Assembly (NCBI GenBank): GCA_017448975.1
Contig: JAFSKN010000052.1
Location: 1 to 64,000 of the forward strand
DNA from: Clostridia bacterium
Lineage (GTDB): Bacteria; Bacillota; Clostridia; Christensenellales; Aristaeellaceae
Length of the DNA: 64,000 bases
Direction: 5' to 3'
The translations under genes and the position numbers were made by a program. A model generated the notes under the pieces. It saw only the letters and a program-made list of their open reading frames with translations. It had not been told where the DNA came from and made no database searches. Below, piece after piece: positions 42,666-51,792 of the stretch (position 1 is its first letter; every line of letters starts with the position of its first letter).

Positions 42666-43139
42666 TCATTCTCCCCGGTTGTTGGTGCGCACCATGCGGG
42701 CCATTTCCCGCTTCACGTCCCGCTCGGCGGTGCTGGCGCGCTTGTCGTGCAGGTGTTTGCCCACGCACAGGCCCAGGTTCAATTTCATGCGGCCGTCTTT
42801 CAGGTACACGTCCAGGGGCACCAGCGCGTAGCCCTGGCGCTGCACCTGGCCGCCTAACTTGCGGATCTCGCTTTTATGCAGCAGCAGGCGTTTGGGGCGC
42901 AGGGGGTCGGTGTTGAAGATGTTGCCCTGCTCGTAGGGGCTGATGTGCATGCCCTGCACGAAAATTTCCCCGTCCTTCACCATGGCGTAGCTTTCCTTCA
43001 GGTTCACCTTGCCCTGGCGCATGGATTTGACTTCCGTGCCCTTGAGCTCAATGCCGCACTCGATGCTTTCCTCGATGAAGAAGTCGTGCCGGGCCTTTTT
43101 GTTCTGGGCAATGGGCTTCACGCCCTTTTTCTTGGCCAT
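42666..43139 (-). CDS. smpB: SsrA-binding protein SmpB
   Basis: A 157-residue protein that binds tmRNA and brings it to stalled ribosomes. Recognised from [40 protein letters not shown] and the C-terminal basic tail [19 protein letters not shown]. The ATG at 43139 is chosen (AAGGAGG 8 bases upstream) over one two codons earlier, which is too close. ssrA lies 111 bases downstream on the same strand, so partner protein and RNA may be cotranscribed. Confidence 0.96.
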   Translation of the reverse strand: MAKKKGVKPIAQNKKARHDFFIEESIECGIELKGTEVKSMRQGKVNLKESYAMVKDGEIFVQGMHISPYEQGNIFNTDPLRPKRLLLHKSEIRKLGGQVQRQGYALVPLDVYLKDGRMKLNLGLCVGKHLHDKRASTAERDVKREMARMVRTNNRGE

Positions 43140-43178
43140 CGGCATCCCCTCCTTCCGCATCATTTCCTGTGCCGAAAG

Positions 43179-43207
43179 ATTATAACACAAAATAAATGGA
43201 ATTGCAA
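43179..43207 (-). promoter_or_regulatory. Promoter of smpB
   Basis: On the minus strand: TTGCAA (43202-43207), 17-base spacer, TATAAT (43179-43184), 39 bases before the start. Confidence 0.7.
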
Positions 43208-43221
43208 TGGGATGCGTTCCT

Positions 43222-43310
43222 ATGTTATAATAACGAGGCGACCGGCGCGGAGCGCGGTCGGCCGTCTCGCCGCTTCCGAATGGAAAAGCGGCGAGCGTTA
43301 TGTTATAATA
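43222..43310 (+). repeat. R2 two-hairpin element, copy c (inverted)
   Basis: Same architecture as copies a and b in opposite orientation, more diverged. In the first hairpin both sides changed together (CTTGCCG/CGGCAAG to CTCGCCG/CGGCGAG), which supports selection on base pairing. The TATAAT at 43304-43309 in its right end lies 20 bases before proA. Confidence 0.75.
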
Positions 43311-43329
43311 TGCATCGGGAGGGATGAAC

Positions 43330-44604
43330 ATGCAAGTAAAAGAATTGGCACAGAAAGCCCGCAGCGCTTCCTATACCTTATCCGCCCTGCCCGCGGAGCA
43401 AAGAAACGAGGCGCTCAAAAACATACAGCAGGCGCTGAAAGCCCGCGCACAGGACATTTTTGCACAGAATAAACTGGACTGCGCCCAGGCGGAGGAAGAA
43501 AAACTGGCCTTCCCGCTGCTCAAACGCCTGAAATTCGACGAAGGAAAGCTCAAGGACGTATTGGACGGCATTTCTTCGCTGATCGCCCTGCCCGATCCCC
43601 TGGGCCGCACCACCCTGGCCCGGGAGCTTGCGCCGGGGCTGGATTTATACCGGGTCAGCTGCCCCATCGGCGTGATCGGGGTGATTTTTGAATCCCGGCC
43701 CGACGCTCTGGTGCAGATCGCGTGCCTGTGCCTGAAAAGCGGCAACGCGGCCCTGCTGAAAGGGGGCAGGGAAGCCCTGCGCACCAACCGCGCGCTTATG
43801 GCCGCCATGGAGGAAGGGGCCAAGGGCTTGCTGCCGGAGGGCTGGGCCGCCCTGCTGGAAACCCGGGACGACGTAAACGAAATGCTTTCCCAGGACGACA
43901 GCATCGACCTCATCATTCCCCGGGGCAGCAACGCCTTTGTGCGCTACATCATGGATCACACCCGCATCCCTGTCATGGGCCACGCGGAGGGCCTGTGCCA
44001 CACTTACGTGGACGCTTCCGCCGATATGGATATGGCCGTGAAAGTGACCGTGGACGCCAAGACCCAGGCACTGGCGGTGTGCAACGCCACGGAAACGTTG
44101 CTGGTGCACAAAGATATCGCTGCCGAATTCCTGCCCCCCTGCGAGGCCGCGCTGAAAGCCAAGGGCGTGGAAATCCGGGGCGACCAGCGCACCCAGGCCA
44201 TCATTGACTGCATCCCCGCCACGGAGCAGGATTGGGCTACGGAATATTTGGACGCCATCCTGTCCGTCAAGATCGTGGATTCCATCGACGAGGCCATCGC
44301 CCACATCAACCGCTTCGGCTCCCACCACACCGACGCCATCCTGGCACAGAATGAAAATGCCCAGCGCCGTTTCCTCACCGGGGTAGACAGCGCCGGGGTG
44401 TACGTGAACTGCTCCACCCGCTTTGCCGACGGCTTCCGCTACGGCTTCGGGGCCGAGGTGGGCATTTCCACCGGCAAGCTCCACGCCCGCGGCCCCGTGG
44501 GCCTGGAGGGCCTTTGCACCTACAAATACCACCTGCTGGGCTCCGGCCAGACCGTGGAGGACACCGTGACCGGGCACGTTAAGTATACCCATCGGGATTT
44601 GTGA
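43330..44604 (+). CDS. proA: Glutamate-5-semialdehyde dehydrogenase (gamma-glutamyl phosphate reductase)
   Basis: A 424-residue enzyme reducing gamma-glutamyl phosphate to glutamate semialdehyde, the second step of proline synthesis. Motifs: [46 protein letters not shown], and the active-site Cys in [15 protein letters not shown]; the end [12 protein letters not shown] is typical. The ATG at 43330 follows GGGAGGG with good spacing; the ATG two codons earlier is too close. proB is not adjacent. Confidence 0.96.
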   Translation: MQVKELAQKARSASYTLSALPAEQRNEALKNIQQALKARAQDIFAQNKLDCAQAEEEKLAFPLLKRLKFDEGKLKDVLDGISSLIALPDPLGRTTLARELAPGLDLYRVSCPIGVIGVIFESRPDALVQIACLCLKSGNAALLKGGREALRTNRALMAAMEEGAKGLLPEGWAALLETRDDVNEMLSQDDSIDLIIPRGSNAFVRYIMDHTRIPVMGHAEGLCHTYVDASADMDMAVKVTVDAKTQALAVCNATETLLVHKDIAAEFLPPCEAALKAKGVEIRGDQRTQAIIDCIPATEQDWATEYLDAILSVKIVDSIDEAIAHINRFGSHHTDAILAQNENAQRRFLTGVDSAGVYVNCSTRFADGFRYGFGAEVGISTGKLHARGPVGLEGLCTYKYHLLGSGQTVEDTVTGHVKYTHRDL

Positions 44605-44750
44605 TCTTTTATGTTTTAGAGTGCGATCTGCCTTCTAAAAAGCTGAGGACGCTGCTGGTTTGGGTAGAAATGCGGCAAAAGGAACTGCAAGAAAACGGGG
44701 ATTTGCTGTCCACTGGCAAAAAATATTTCAAAGTGGAACCCCTGCGCTGA
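44601..44750 (+). pseudogene. C-terminal remnant of a DUF4160 gene
   Basis: An open frame (LPSKKLRTLLVWVEMRQKEL and LLSTGKKYFKVEPLR) matches the C-terminal half of DUF4160 proteins, which normally precede DUF2442 genes. The N-terminal part with its HxH motif is missing; the frame abuts the proA stop. The partner DUF2442 gene follows intact 14 bases downstream. Confidence 0.55.
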
Positions 44751-44764
44751 GGGGAGCGAGGGTC

Positions 44765-45007
44765 ATGATTTATCCAAAGGCCGTTGTGGTAAAGCCGCTT
44801 CCTGATTATACGCTTCAAGTAGATTTTAATAATGGTGAACGCCGCCTGTTTGATGTGAAGCCTTATCTGCGCGGAGAATGGTTCTCCGAGTTGCTGGATG
44901 AAAAGGTCTTTCATTCCGTAAAGGTGGAAGGGCTGTCCGTGGCATGGCCGGACGGGCAGGACATTGCGCCCGATTGCCTGTATCAAAACGCTGTGTTGGT
45001 AAACTGA
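44765..45007 (+). CDS. DUF2442 protein
   Basis: An 80-residue DUF2442 protein (VKPLPDYTLQVDFNNGERRLFDVKPYL, then VKVEGLSVAWPDGQDIAPDCLYQNA). These proteins commonly sit beside DUF4160 genes in mobile, toxin-antitoxin-like pairs; here the DUF4160 partner is broken. The ATG at 44765 follows GAGGGGAGCGAGG. A terminator follows within 6 bases. Confidence 0.85.
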   Translation: MIYPKAVVVKPLPDYTLQVDFNNGERRLFDVKPYLRGEWFSELLDEKVFHSVKVEGLSVAWPDGQDIAPDCLYQNAVLVN

Positions 45008-45010
45008 GAG

Positions 45011-45040
45011 AATCCAGGGAAAGCGCGCCCTGGATTTTTT
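45011..45040 (+). terminator. Terminator after the DUF2442 gene
   Basis: AATCCAGGG (45011-45019) pairs with CCCTGGATT (45028-45036), followed by a T-tract. Confidence 0.8.
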
Positions 45041-45093
45041 ATGCCTTGCTATGCTTGGCGCACAAAAAAACCAGCCATTTCTGACTGGTTCAC

Positions 45094-45138
45094 TGGAGCT
45101 GATACCCAGATTCGAACTGGGGACCTCATCCTTACCAA
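45094..45138 (-). repeat. Left attachment site, tRNA-Thr 3' fragment
   Basis: 45 bases identical to 56451-56495, starting TGGAGCTGATACCC. After ACCAA it diverges from the tRNA, so only the anticodon loop to CCA part is present. Confidence 0.9.
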
Positions 45139-45239
45139 TTATATCGAATGTATTATCTGGTGTTTTCCGCTGTTGTCCGATTTTTTTCCAAAATCCCCGT
45201 TATGTTAGATGGGATAAGGATTCTTGCTATCTCTTGTTA

Positions 45240-45765
45240 TTACGGAGAAGCGGGAACAAGGAGCACAAAGCGGCACATATAGAGACAGCGTTTCTGAGCG
45301 ACCTTGAACTGGTGCTTGGACAGATGGCGACGGAAGAAAAAAGCAATGAACTGACCGCCATTCCTAAACTGCTGGAAATACTGGCTTTGACGAAATGTAC
45401 GGTAACAATTGACGCCATGGGAACACATCGGGACATAGCGGAAGCGATTCATGACAAAGGCGCAGATTATATCCTCCCAGTAAAGGAAAACCAGCCGCCG
45501 CTGCTGGACGACATCAAGCTATATGCTGAATCGGATGTCTTGCCGCAGGATAAAGACGTGTTGAAACAGGCTTATCGTTATGCGGAAGTAAATGAAAAAG
45601 GGCATGGACGGATTGAAAAGCGTGAATGCTGGCTGTTTGATGATGCTGAATGGTTAAAGGAACGTCATGATTGGCCTTTTCTGCATGGCGTCGCAGTCAT
45701 ACGCAGTACCCGCACAATGCTGGACACTGGAGAAGTCAGCAGTGTAAACATCGAATTCCAGCTTT
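45240..45765 (+). pseudogene. ISAs1-family transposase fragment
   Basis: The frame contains the ISAs1 core HIETAFLSDLELVLGQ, EEKSNELTAIPKLLEILAL, VTIDAMGTHRDIAEAIHDKGADYILPVKENQ. Both the N-terminal part and the C-terminal domain are missing; the right side runs into the end of another transposase fragment on the opposite strand at about 45765. Not functional. Confidence 0.75.
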
Positions 45766-46142
45766 GTAAACGCCTTATATGAAGCAAAAAACGTGTTAAG
45801 CCCCAGTTCTTCAAGTATCTTTTCTAAAAGCACCTGGCAGAACATCTTTGGATGTCCGAAGCAATCAGGACTTCCTTCGTTTATGGAAAGGCGATAAGTT
45901 TCAATTGCTTTATTCTCGGAACAGTATGGAAGCAAAGAGGGAATCAAAGGATTACCTGCCTTAAAGGACTTCTTCAGACGCTCGACATAGTCCGGTTGCC
46001 CATCATTGAAGCGGGACAGAGGACCGATATTCATGATGACTTTCTTGCTGGATACTTTATAGCCATCTTTGTTCCTGATCCGGACTGACTCGACAAGCCG
46101 GAGATAAGTTTTTCCGTTATTTTGCACAGCTTCAACGAACAT
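45766..46142 (-). pseudogene. IS1634/IS1380-like transposase N-terminal fragment
   Basis: The frame starting at 46142 reads MFVEAVQNNGKTYLRLVESVR and KVIMNIGPLSRFNDGQPDY, the N-terminus of IS1634-like transposases, up to about SYKAFTKLEFDV, where similarity ends at the junction with the ISAs1 fragment. The catalytic DDE part is gone. Confidence 0.6.
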
Positions 46143-46253
46143 AGAATTACCCTTCGATAAGCACTTCGTACCTACTTAATTATTATATCATAAACCAACA
46201 AAAAAGCAAGGGTTTTCCTTGCAAAATCAACATTTTCAGGCGTTTTTTTGAGA

Positions 46254-46315
46254 CTGTTTTATATCATCAACTGGCAAACTCGGGCTGTTTTATATCATCA
46301 ACTGGCAAACTCGGG
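46254..46315. repeat. Two perfect tandem copies of a 31-base unit
   Basis: The unit starting CTGTTTTATATCATCAACTG is repeated exactly at 46254-46284 and 46285-46315. It lies between the IS remnants and the promoter of the signalling cassette; it may be a leftover insertion-sequence end or a regulator site. Confidence 0.8.
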
Positions 46316-46408
46316 GAGAGCAGAAAGAAAACAGAAAGTGCGGTGATTCAGCCAGCAAACGGCATCATCAAAAGGCTCGAATTTTGCGGAAACGCAAGGA
46401 ATCAAAAA

Positions 46409-46437
46409 TTGACGAAGCAAAAGAACCATGCTATAAT
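46409..46437 (+). promoter_or_regulatory. Promoter of the island signalling cassette
   Basis: TTGACG (46409-46414), 17-base spacer, TATAAT (46432-46437). The leader to the permease-fusion start is about 185 bases and holds a 35-codon frame (ATG 46492) with a good AAAGGAGC site, possibly a leader peptide. No cyclic-di-GMP riboswitch consensus was seen. Confidence 0.7.
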
Positions 46438-46630
46438 AAAAAAAATATTTGATCGTCGATTTCTTCTTCAGCAGCGCCGCGAAAGGAGCATGATGGAGCA
46501 GCTTGACTATGACGTGGAGCTCACCTGTTTGAAGCGGAAAACGAGTTTCTCCGGATCAGGATCCCATCTGTTTCCCCGGTGCATTCACAGAAAATGAAAA
46601 GCAAGATTTTAGTGCAGAGGAGAGACCTAC

Positions 46631-49600
46631 ATGAACGAAACACTATCTGCTGACAACAGCACCACAAAACTGCAGCCCTATCTTTCGCCGCTGGCCGTCT
46701 GGGCGTTATCGGTTGGCTCGGCCATAGGCTGGGGCTCTCTGGTAGTTACCAGCAGCGCCTACCTGTCCCAGGCCGGACCGGCAGGGTCCATTATCGGTCT
46801 GCTGATCGGCTTTGTCATGATGTTGATGGTGTCCAGCCATTACCATTTTTTGGCTAACCGTTATCCCTCGGTCGGCGGCCTTTATCATTATGTGAAAATG
46901 ATCCTCGGCTACGACTTTGGCTTCATTATTGCCTGGTTCATGTTTCTGATCTACATATCCATCTTCTGGGCCAACGCCACGAGTATTCCTCTGTTCGCAC
47001 GGTATTTCCTTCAGGGAGTATTCAAGCAGGGGTATCTCTTTACGGTATTCAACTATGAGGTCTACCTTGGCGAAGCGCTGGTGACGCTAGCTGTGATGTG
47101 GCTCGTCGGTCTGCTGTGCATGAAGAGCAAGAAGGCGACGGCTCGTGCGATGGTGGTCATGGTCCTGATTTTCACCGTTGGCATTGCGGTTTGCTTTGTT
47201 GTTGCAATGGTGGGCCACAAGAACTCCGGAATGACAATGGCCCCTGCCTTCCTGCCTGACACAAACGTCCTCCGTCAGGTCATCCGTATCGGCTTTTTAT
47301 CACCGTGGGCCTTTATTGGTTTTGAAAGTGTATCTCATTCTGCCGAAGAATACCGGTTCAAACACGACAACATGTTCCGGATCCTCTTTATATCTGTGGC
47401 TGTCACGACAGCTCTGTATATCTTTATCATCCTGATGAGCGTTTCCGCCTATCCGGAGGGATGCACCAGCTGGCTCGACTATATCAGCCGTCTGAACGAG
47501 TTTGAAGGGATCGAGGGGCTTCCTGCTTTTTACGCCGCCTACCATTATCTTGGCGATACAGGCGTTTATATCCTGATGGCTTCCCTGCTGGCGCTGGTGC
47601 TGACAAGCCTGATCAGTATGCTGCGCACCGTCAGCCGCCTGTGCTACGCCGTCGCGCAGGACGGCATCCTGCCGAAGCGCTTTTCCGAGCTCAATAAAAA
47701 GCAGATACCGGTCAACACGATTCTTCTGGTGCTCCTTATCTCCACACCCATCCCGTTTCTCGGCAGAACCGCGATCGGCTGGATCGTGGATACCACGACG
47801 ATCGGGGCGACCATCATATACGGCTTTGTGTCCATTGTGGTGTTTAAGGCTTCCGGGAAGGAGGGCGTGAAAGGTAACCACTTTATCAGCGGTATATGTC
47901 TGTTTATTTTGGTCGCTTTCCTGGTCTTCCTGCTGTTCCCGAGCGTTTTCTCCGACTACACCATCGAGACCGAAACCTATGTGCTCATGGCCGGCTGGTC
48001 TATCCTCGGACTGATTTATTTTAACCTTGTTATCCGGAAGGATCATGACAGGAAATTTGGCAGAGCCATCTACGTCTGGATCTTCCTGCTTATCTTCGTG
48101 GTTCTGAATGGCATGACCTGGTCGGAAAGACTGAATGAAAACAGGGAAAACCATATTATGGCGGAGATTTCCGACTATTATGACGGCACGACTGACAGCG
48201 AGACGCAGGCCATGGACAAGGATGACTATCTTGCTCTCCAGCTCGAGCGTCTTCATGCCGCGGACAATGTCAGCGCTCTGGTCATCATCTCACTGTTCGG
48301 CGTGTCCCTCGTCGTCATGTTTATCAATTATACGACCATAAATAAGTGGGAAAGGAAGGCCGCCAGCGAGCGCGATCAGGCCCGCACAATCGTATTGACA
48401 GACCCTCTGACCAGGGTTAAGAGCAAGCAGGCGTTTCTCATACGTGAGAAGGAGTTCGACGATGCCATTGCGGCGGGAACAGCAGAGAAATTCGCCGTTG
48501 CTGTTTGTGATGTAAACGGGCTGAAGGTTATCAATGACACTCTTGGCCATAAAGCGGGCGATGAATACATCATCAAAGCCAGCAGGATGATCTGCGACAT
48601 TTTCCAGCACAGCCCGGTTTACCGGACGGGCGGAGACGAATTCGTGGTGGTGCTGACCGGGCGCGATTATCTCATCCGGAAGGAATTGGTGCTGGCGCTG
48701 CACGACCGCTCAGTAGAACATATCAGCACGAATGAAGTCGTTATCTCAGGCGGCCTGTCAGATTACAAGCCCGGCGAGGATACCAGCTTCCACGACGCGT
48801 TTGAACGCGCGGACGCACTGATGTATGAAGAAAAGAAGCTGCTGAAGGGCATGGGTGCCATCTCGCGTGAAGACGCGGAGACGGACGGCAAGCCGATGTT
48901 CCAGATGGATGGGGACGGGGAAATACTGCACTTCAATCGCCGCATTCTCATCGTGGAGGATGAGGAGATCAACCGATCTATCCTGGGCCATATTCTCAAA
49001 GAAGACTATGAAATTCTGTACGCCGCAAACGGCCTCGAAGCGCTGGAGCAGGTCAAAATCCATAAAGACGAGCTTGCGATCGTGCTGCTGGATCTTCATA
49101 TGCCGCAGCTGAGTGGGATGGAAGTTCTGAAGGTGATGAAGGAAGAGGATGAGCTGCGGGATATCCCGGTCATCGTCATGACGTCAGACCAGACCGCGGA
49201 GGTCGATTGCCTGAAGATCGGCGCCATCGACTTTATTCCCAAGCCATATCCTTCCGCCGAAATCATCCAGGCCCGCATCACCCGGTGCGTCGAACTGACA
49301 GAAAAACGGAGCATCATCCAGTCCACGGAACGCGACAGCCTGACGGGTCTGTTCAATCTGGATTACTTCCTGCGTTTCGTGCGGGTGTACGACCAGCATT
49401 ACATGGAGATGCCCATGGACGCCATTATTCTGGATATCAACCATTTCCACATGCTCAACGAGCGCTACGGAAAACAGTACGGCGACAGCATCCTTGCGCG
49501 GCTCGGCAGCCGCGTCCGTCAGCTCTCGCGTGAGATCGGCGGTGTGGCCTGCCGCCGGAACGCGGACACCTTCTACATTTACTGTCCGCACCAGGAGGAT

Positions 49601-50629
49601 TACAGCCTCATTCTGGACAAGGCTTCGGAGGGCCTCGTGGGCGAAAACGTCTCGGAGGACCGGGTCCGGCTGCGCATGGGCGTTTACTCCCGGGTGGATA
49701 AGTCGCTCCAGATCGAGCGCCGCTTTGATCATGCGAAGACAGCGGCGAATACGGCCAAGAGCGGTTATCTGAAAGCGATCGGCATTTATGACACCGAGAT
49801 GTATGAGGAGGAACTGTTCAGAGAGCGTCTGCTGGAGGATTTCAAGCCGTCTCTGGAGAACGGCCGCTTCATGGTTTGCTTTCAGCCCAAGTTCGATATC
49901 CGTCCCGATCAGCCTGTGCTGGCCAGCGCGGAGGCGCTGGTGCGCTGGGATCATCCGGAACTGGGGCTCATCAAGCCGGCCCTGTTTATCCCGCTGTTAG
50001 AGGACAACGGCCTGATCCTGGAGCTCGACCGCTTCGTGTGGCGCAAAACCGCCGCGAGGATCCGGGAATGGAAGGACCGCCAGGGCTTCTCCGTTCCGGT
50101 ATCTGTGAACGTGTCCCGCATCGATATGCTGACGCCGAACCTGAAGAGCGTTTTCAAGGAGATCCTGGAGGAGTACAGCCTCGATGCGAAGGATCTGATT
50201 TTGGAAATCACGGAATCGGCTTATACGGGCGATTCGGATCAGGTCATCGCCACGGCCATGGACCTGCGCGGGATGGGGATGGGCTTCCGCATCGAGATGG
50301 ACGACTTCGGCACCGGCTATTCGTCGCTGGGCATGCTGTCGAAGCTGCCCATCGACGCGCTGAAGCTTGATATGAGCTTCATACGCAGCGCCTTCCGGGG
50401 GACAAGGGACATGCGCATGATCGAGCTGATCATCGACATTGCGAATTATCTGCATGTGCCTGTGGTGGCCGAAGGCGTGGAGACCGAGGAACAGTATCTT
50501 GCCCTCAGGGAGCTGGGCTGCGATATGGCGCAGGGCTATTATTTCTCCAAGCCCGTACCGGCGGAGTCCTTCGAGCAAATCCTGCGGGAGCGGATAAAAG
50601 CCGCGGCGGACGGCGCGGCTATCAAATGA
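46631..50629 (+). CDS. APC-type permease fused to GGDEF-REC-GGDEF-EAL domains
   Basis: A 1332-residue membrane signalling protein. Residues about 15-500 are a 12-helix amino acid/polyamine permease of the APC fold (SVGSAIGWGSLVV in the first helix), then one more outside loop (505-555) and a helix (about 556-575). The cytoplasmic part has GGDEF 1 (600-760, intact GGDEF at 667-671), a receiver (778-895, phospho-acceptor D821 in VLLDLHMPQ), GGDEF 2 (905-1065, degenerate: RNADTF at 976-981), and EAL (1080-1320, E1101 in EALVRW, with VNVS, EITES, DDFGTGYSS, KLD and AEGVE all present). It should make and/or break cyclic-di-GMP under control of a receiver and perhaps of transport. GAGGAGAG precedes the ATG. 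Confidence 0.92.
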   Translation: MNETLSADNSTTKLQPYLSPLAVWALSVGSAIGWGSLVVTSSAYLSQAGPAGSIIGLLIGFVMMLMVSSHYHFLANRYPSVGGLYHYVKMILGYDFGFIIAWFMFLIYISIFWANATSIPLFARYFLQGVFKQGYLFTVFNYEVYLGEALVTLAVMWLVGLLCMKSKKATARAMVVMVLIFTVGIAVCFVVAMVGHKNSGMTMAPAFLPDTNVLRQVIRIGFLSPWAFIGFESVSHSAEEYRFKHDNMFRILFISVAVTTALYIFIILMSVSAYPEGCTSWLDYISRLNEFEGIEGLPAFYAAYHYLGDTGVYILMASLLALVLTSLISMLRTVSRLCYAVAQDGILPKRFSELNKKQIPVNTILLVLLISTPIPFLGRTAIGWIVDTTTIGATIIYGFVSIVVFKASGKEGVKGNHFISGICLFILVAFLVFLLFPSVFSDYTIETETYVLMAGWSILGLIYFNLVIRKDHDRKFGRAIYVWIFLLIFVVLNGMTWSERLNENRENHIMAEISDYYDGTTDSETQAMDKDDYLALQLERLHAADNVSALVIISLFGVSLVVMFINYTTINKWERKAASERDQARTIVLTDPLTRVKSKQAFLIREKEFDDAIAAGTAEKFAVAVCDVNGLKVINDTLGHKAGDEYIIKASRMICDIFQHSPVYRTGGDEFVVVLTGRDYLIRKELVLALHDRSVEHISTNEVVISGGLSDYKPGEDTSFHDAFERADALMYEEKKLLKGMGAISREDAETDGKPMFQMDGDGEILHFNRRILIVEDEEINRSILGHILKEDYEILYAANGLEALEQVKIHKDELAIVLLDLHMPQLSGMEVLKVMKEEDELRDIPVIVMTSDQTAEVDCLKIGAIDFIPKPYPSAEIIQARITRCVELTEKRSIIQSTERDSLTGLFNLDYFLRFVRVYDQHYMEMPMDAIILDINHFHMLNERYGKQYGDSILARLGSRVRQLSREIGGVACRRNADTFYIYCPHQEDYSLILDKASEGLVGENVSEDRVRLRMGVYSRVDKSLQIERRFDHAKTAANTAKSGYLKAIGIYDTEMYEEELFRERLLEDFKPSLENGRFMVCFQPKFDIRPDQPVLASAEALVRWDHPELGLIKPALFIPLLEDNGLILELDRFVWRKTAARIREWKDRQGFSVPVSVNVSRIDMLTPNLKSVFKEILEEYSLDAKDLILEITESAYTGDSDQVIATAMDLRGMGMGFRIEMDDFGTGYSSLGMLSKLPIDALKLDMSFIRSAFRGTRDMRMIELIIDIANYLHVPVVAEGVETEEQYLALRELGCDMAQGYYFSKPVPAESFEQILRERIKAAADGAAIK

Positions 50630-50652
50630 AACAAAAACGGAGGTAGAAGAAA

Positions 50653-50991
50653 ATGACGCTTGACGCATTAAAAGCTTTCGGCGCGAATACCGCCGAGGGA
50701 ATGGCACGGTGCCTGAACAACGAGGCTTTTTATCTGAAGATGGTCGCCATGACGCTGGCGGACGGGAACTTTGATGCGCTGAAGACTGCCATGGATGCCG
50801 GAGACATCAGCAGGGCTTTTGCTGCTGCCCATTCGTTGAAGGGTACGACCGGCAACGTGGCGCTTACGCCGATTTATGAGCCGGTTTGCGCGCTGACGGA
50901 GCTGCTGCGCGGCAAGGACACGCAAGCTGAGAGCGGCGATGCGCTGCTGGAGCAGATCATGGCAGCTCGGGAACAGGCGCTGCGTCTGTGA
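50653..50991 (+). CDS. Free-standing histidine phosphotransfer (Hpt) protein
   Basis: A 112-residue all-helical Hpt protein with phospho-accepting H60 in AAHSLKGTTGNV. Hpt proteins carry phosphate between the receivers of a hybrid kinase and a final receiver. It lies 23 bases after the permease-fusion gene, which holds a receiver, and upstream of the hybrid kinase gene with two receivers, so it is very likely the link between them. ACGGAGG precedes the ATG. Confidence 0.9.
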   Translation: MTLDALKAFGANTAEGMARCLNNEAFYLKMVAMTLADGNFDALKTAMDAGDISRAFAAAHSLKGTTGNVALTPIYEPVCALTELLRGKDTQAESGDALLEQIMAAREQALRL

Positions 50992-51075
50992 CGCATACAG
51001 AAACAGCCAACTGCGAAACACTGTTATCGCGATCAGCCGCGGCGGTGGAAAAACAGAAAGAGGAGAAGAATCAAA

Positions 51076-51732
51076 ATGAAAAAGCATATTGTCTGTTTTG
51101 GCGATTCCAATACGCACGGCTACTGCGCCGATCCAAACGACTGTGCCGACGGCGGCGATCGCTTTAACGAGAGAGAGCGTTGGACATGCCTGCTTCAAAA
51201 TCGTCTTGGCGAGGACTTCCTTGTGCTGGAGGAGGGGCTCTCCGGCCGCACGACCGTGTTCTCTGATCCCCTGCACGAGAGCATGCCGGGCCTCGAGACC
51301 ATTTATCCCTGCCTGATGAGCCATGAGCCTGTGGACCTGCTGATCATCATGCTGGGCACCAACGACACCAAGGAACGCTTCGCGGCGAACGCGCCTGCCA
51401 TCGCCATTGGTATGGAGAGACTGCTTCTCAAGTGTAAAAGTATCCCCTGCTGGGGCGGGAAGCAGCCTAATATTCTGGTTGTCTGTCCGCCCCCCCTGGG
51501 AGAAGGCTTTCATGACGAAGTAATGGGCAAGGGCTGCGTTGAAAAAGCTGCCGCGCTGCCTCCGTATATGGAGGCGGTTGCCCGCCGTAACGGCGCGCGT
51601 TACCTCAACGCGGAGATGTGCGAGTTCAACTCAATAGACTTCACCCATCTGACCAGACGCGGGCACGCGCAGCTGGCCGATACGCTCTTGCCGCTTGTGA
51701 GGGAGCTGCTTGCTTACCGTGAAAACACGTGA
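51076..51732 (+). CDS. SGNH/GDSL hydrolase
   Basis: A 218-residue esterase-fold protein with the four SGNH blocks: GDSNTHG (nucleophile Ser), GL near EEGLSGRTT, GTND, and DFTHLTRRGH (Asp/His). No signal peptide is visible, so it probably acts in the cytoplasm. Relatives include arylesterases and deacetylases of small molecules. Its place between the Hpt and kinase genes suggests it makes or removes a ligand tied to the signalling system; this is inference from position. GAGGAG precedes the ATG. Confidence 0.88.
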   Translation: MKKHIVCFGDSNTHGYCADPNDCADGGDRFNERERWTCLLQNRLGEDFLVLEEGLSGRTTVFSDPLHESMPGLETIYPCLMSHEPVDLLIIMLGTNDTKERFAANAPAIAIGMERLLLKCKSIPCWGGKQPNILVVCPPPLGEGFHDEVMGKGCVEKAAALPPYMEAVARRNGARYLNAEMCEFNSIDFTHLTRRGHAQLADTLLPLVRELLAYRENT

Positions 51733-51792
51733 CGATTTGCAGATGAGGTGGCGGTCGCGGCAGCGAAATAGCGAAGGGAGGCGGAATATGCT

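Noticed and set aside
45051-45782. Complete ISAs1 transposase gene
   Set aside because: The frame is open but its first third translates the tRNA repeat and non-homologous DNA, and both transposase ends are missing.
46343-46597. 84-codon frame before the permease fusion
   Set aside because: The first part overlaps the promoter. Only the 35-codon end from 46492 has a ribosome site; no homology is evident, so it is mentioned as a possible leader only.
46438-46630. Cyclic-di-GMP (GEMM) riboswitch in the leader of the signalling cassette
   Set aside because: No match to the conserved GEMM core was seen by eye.
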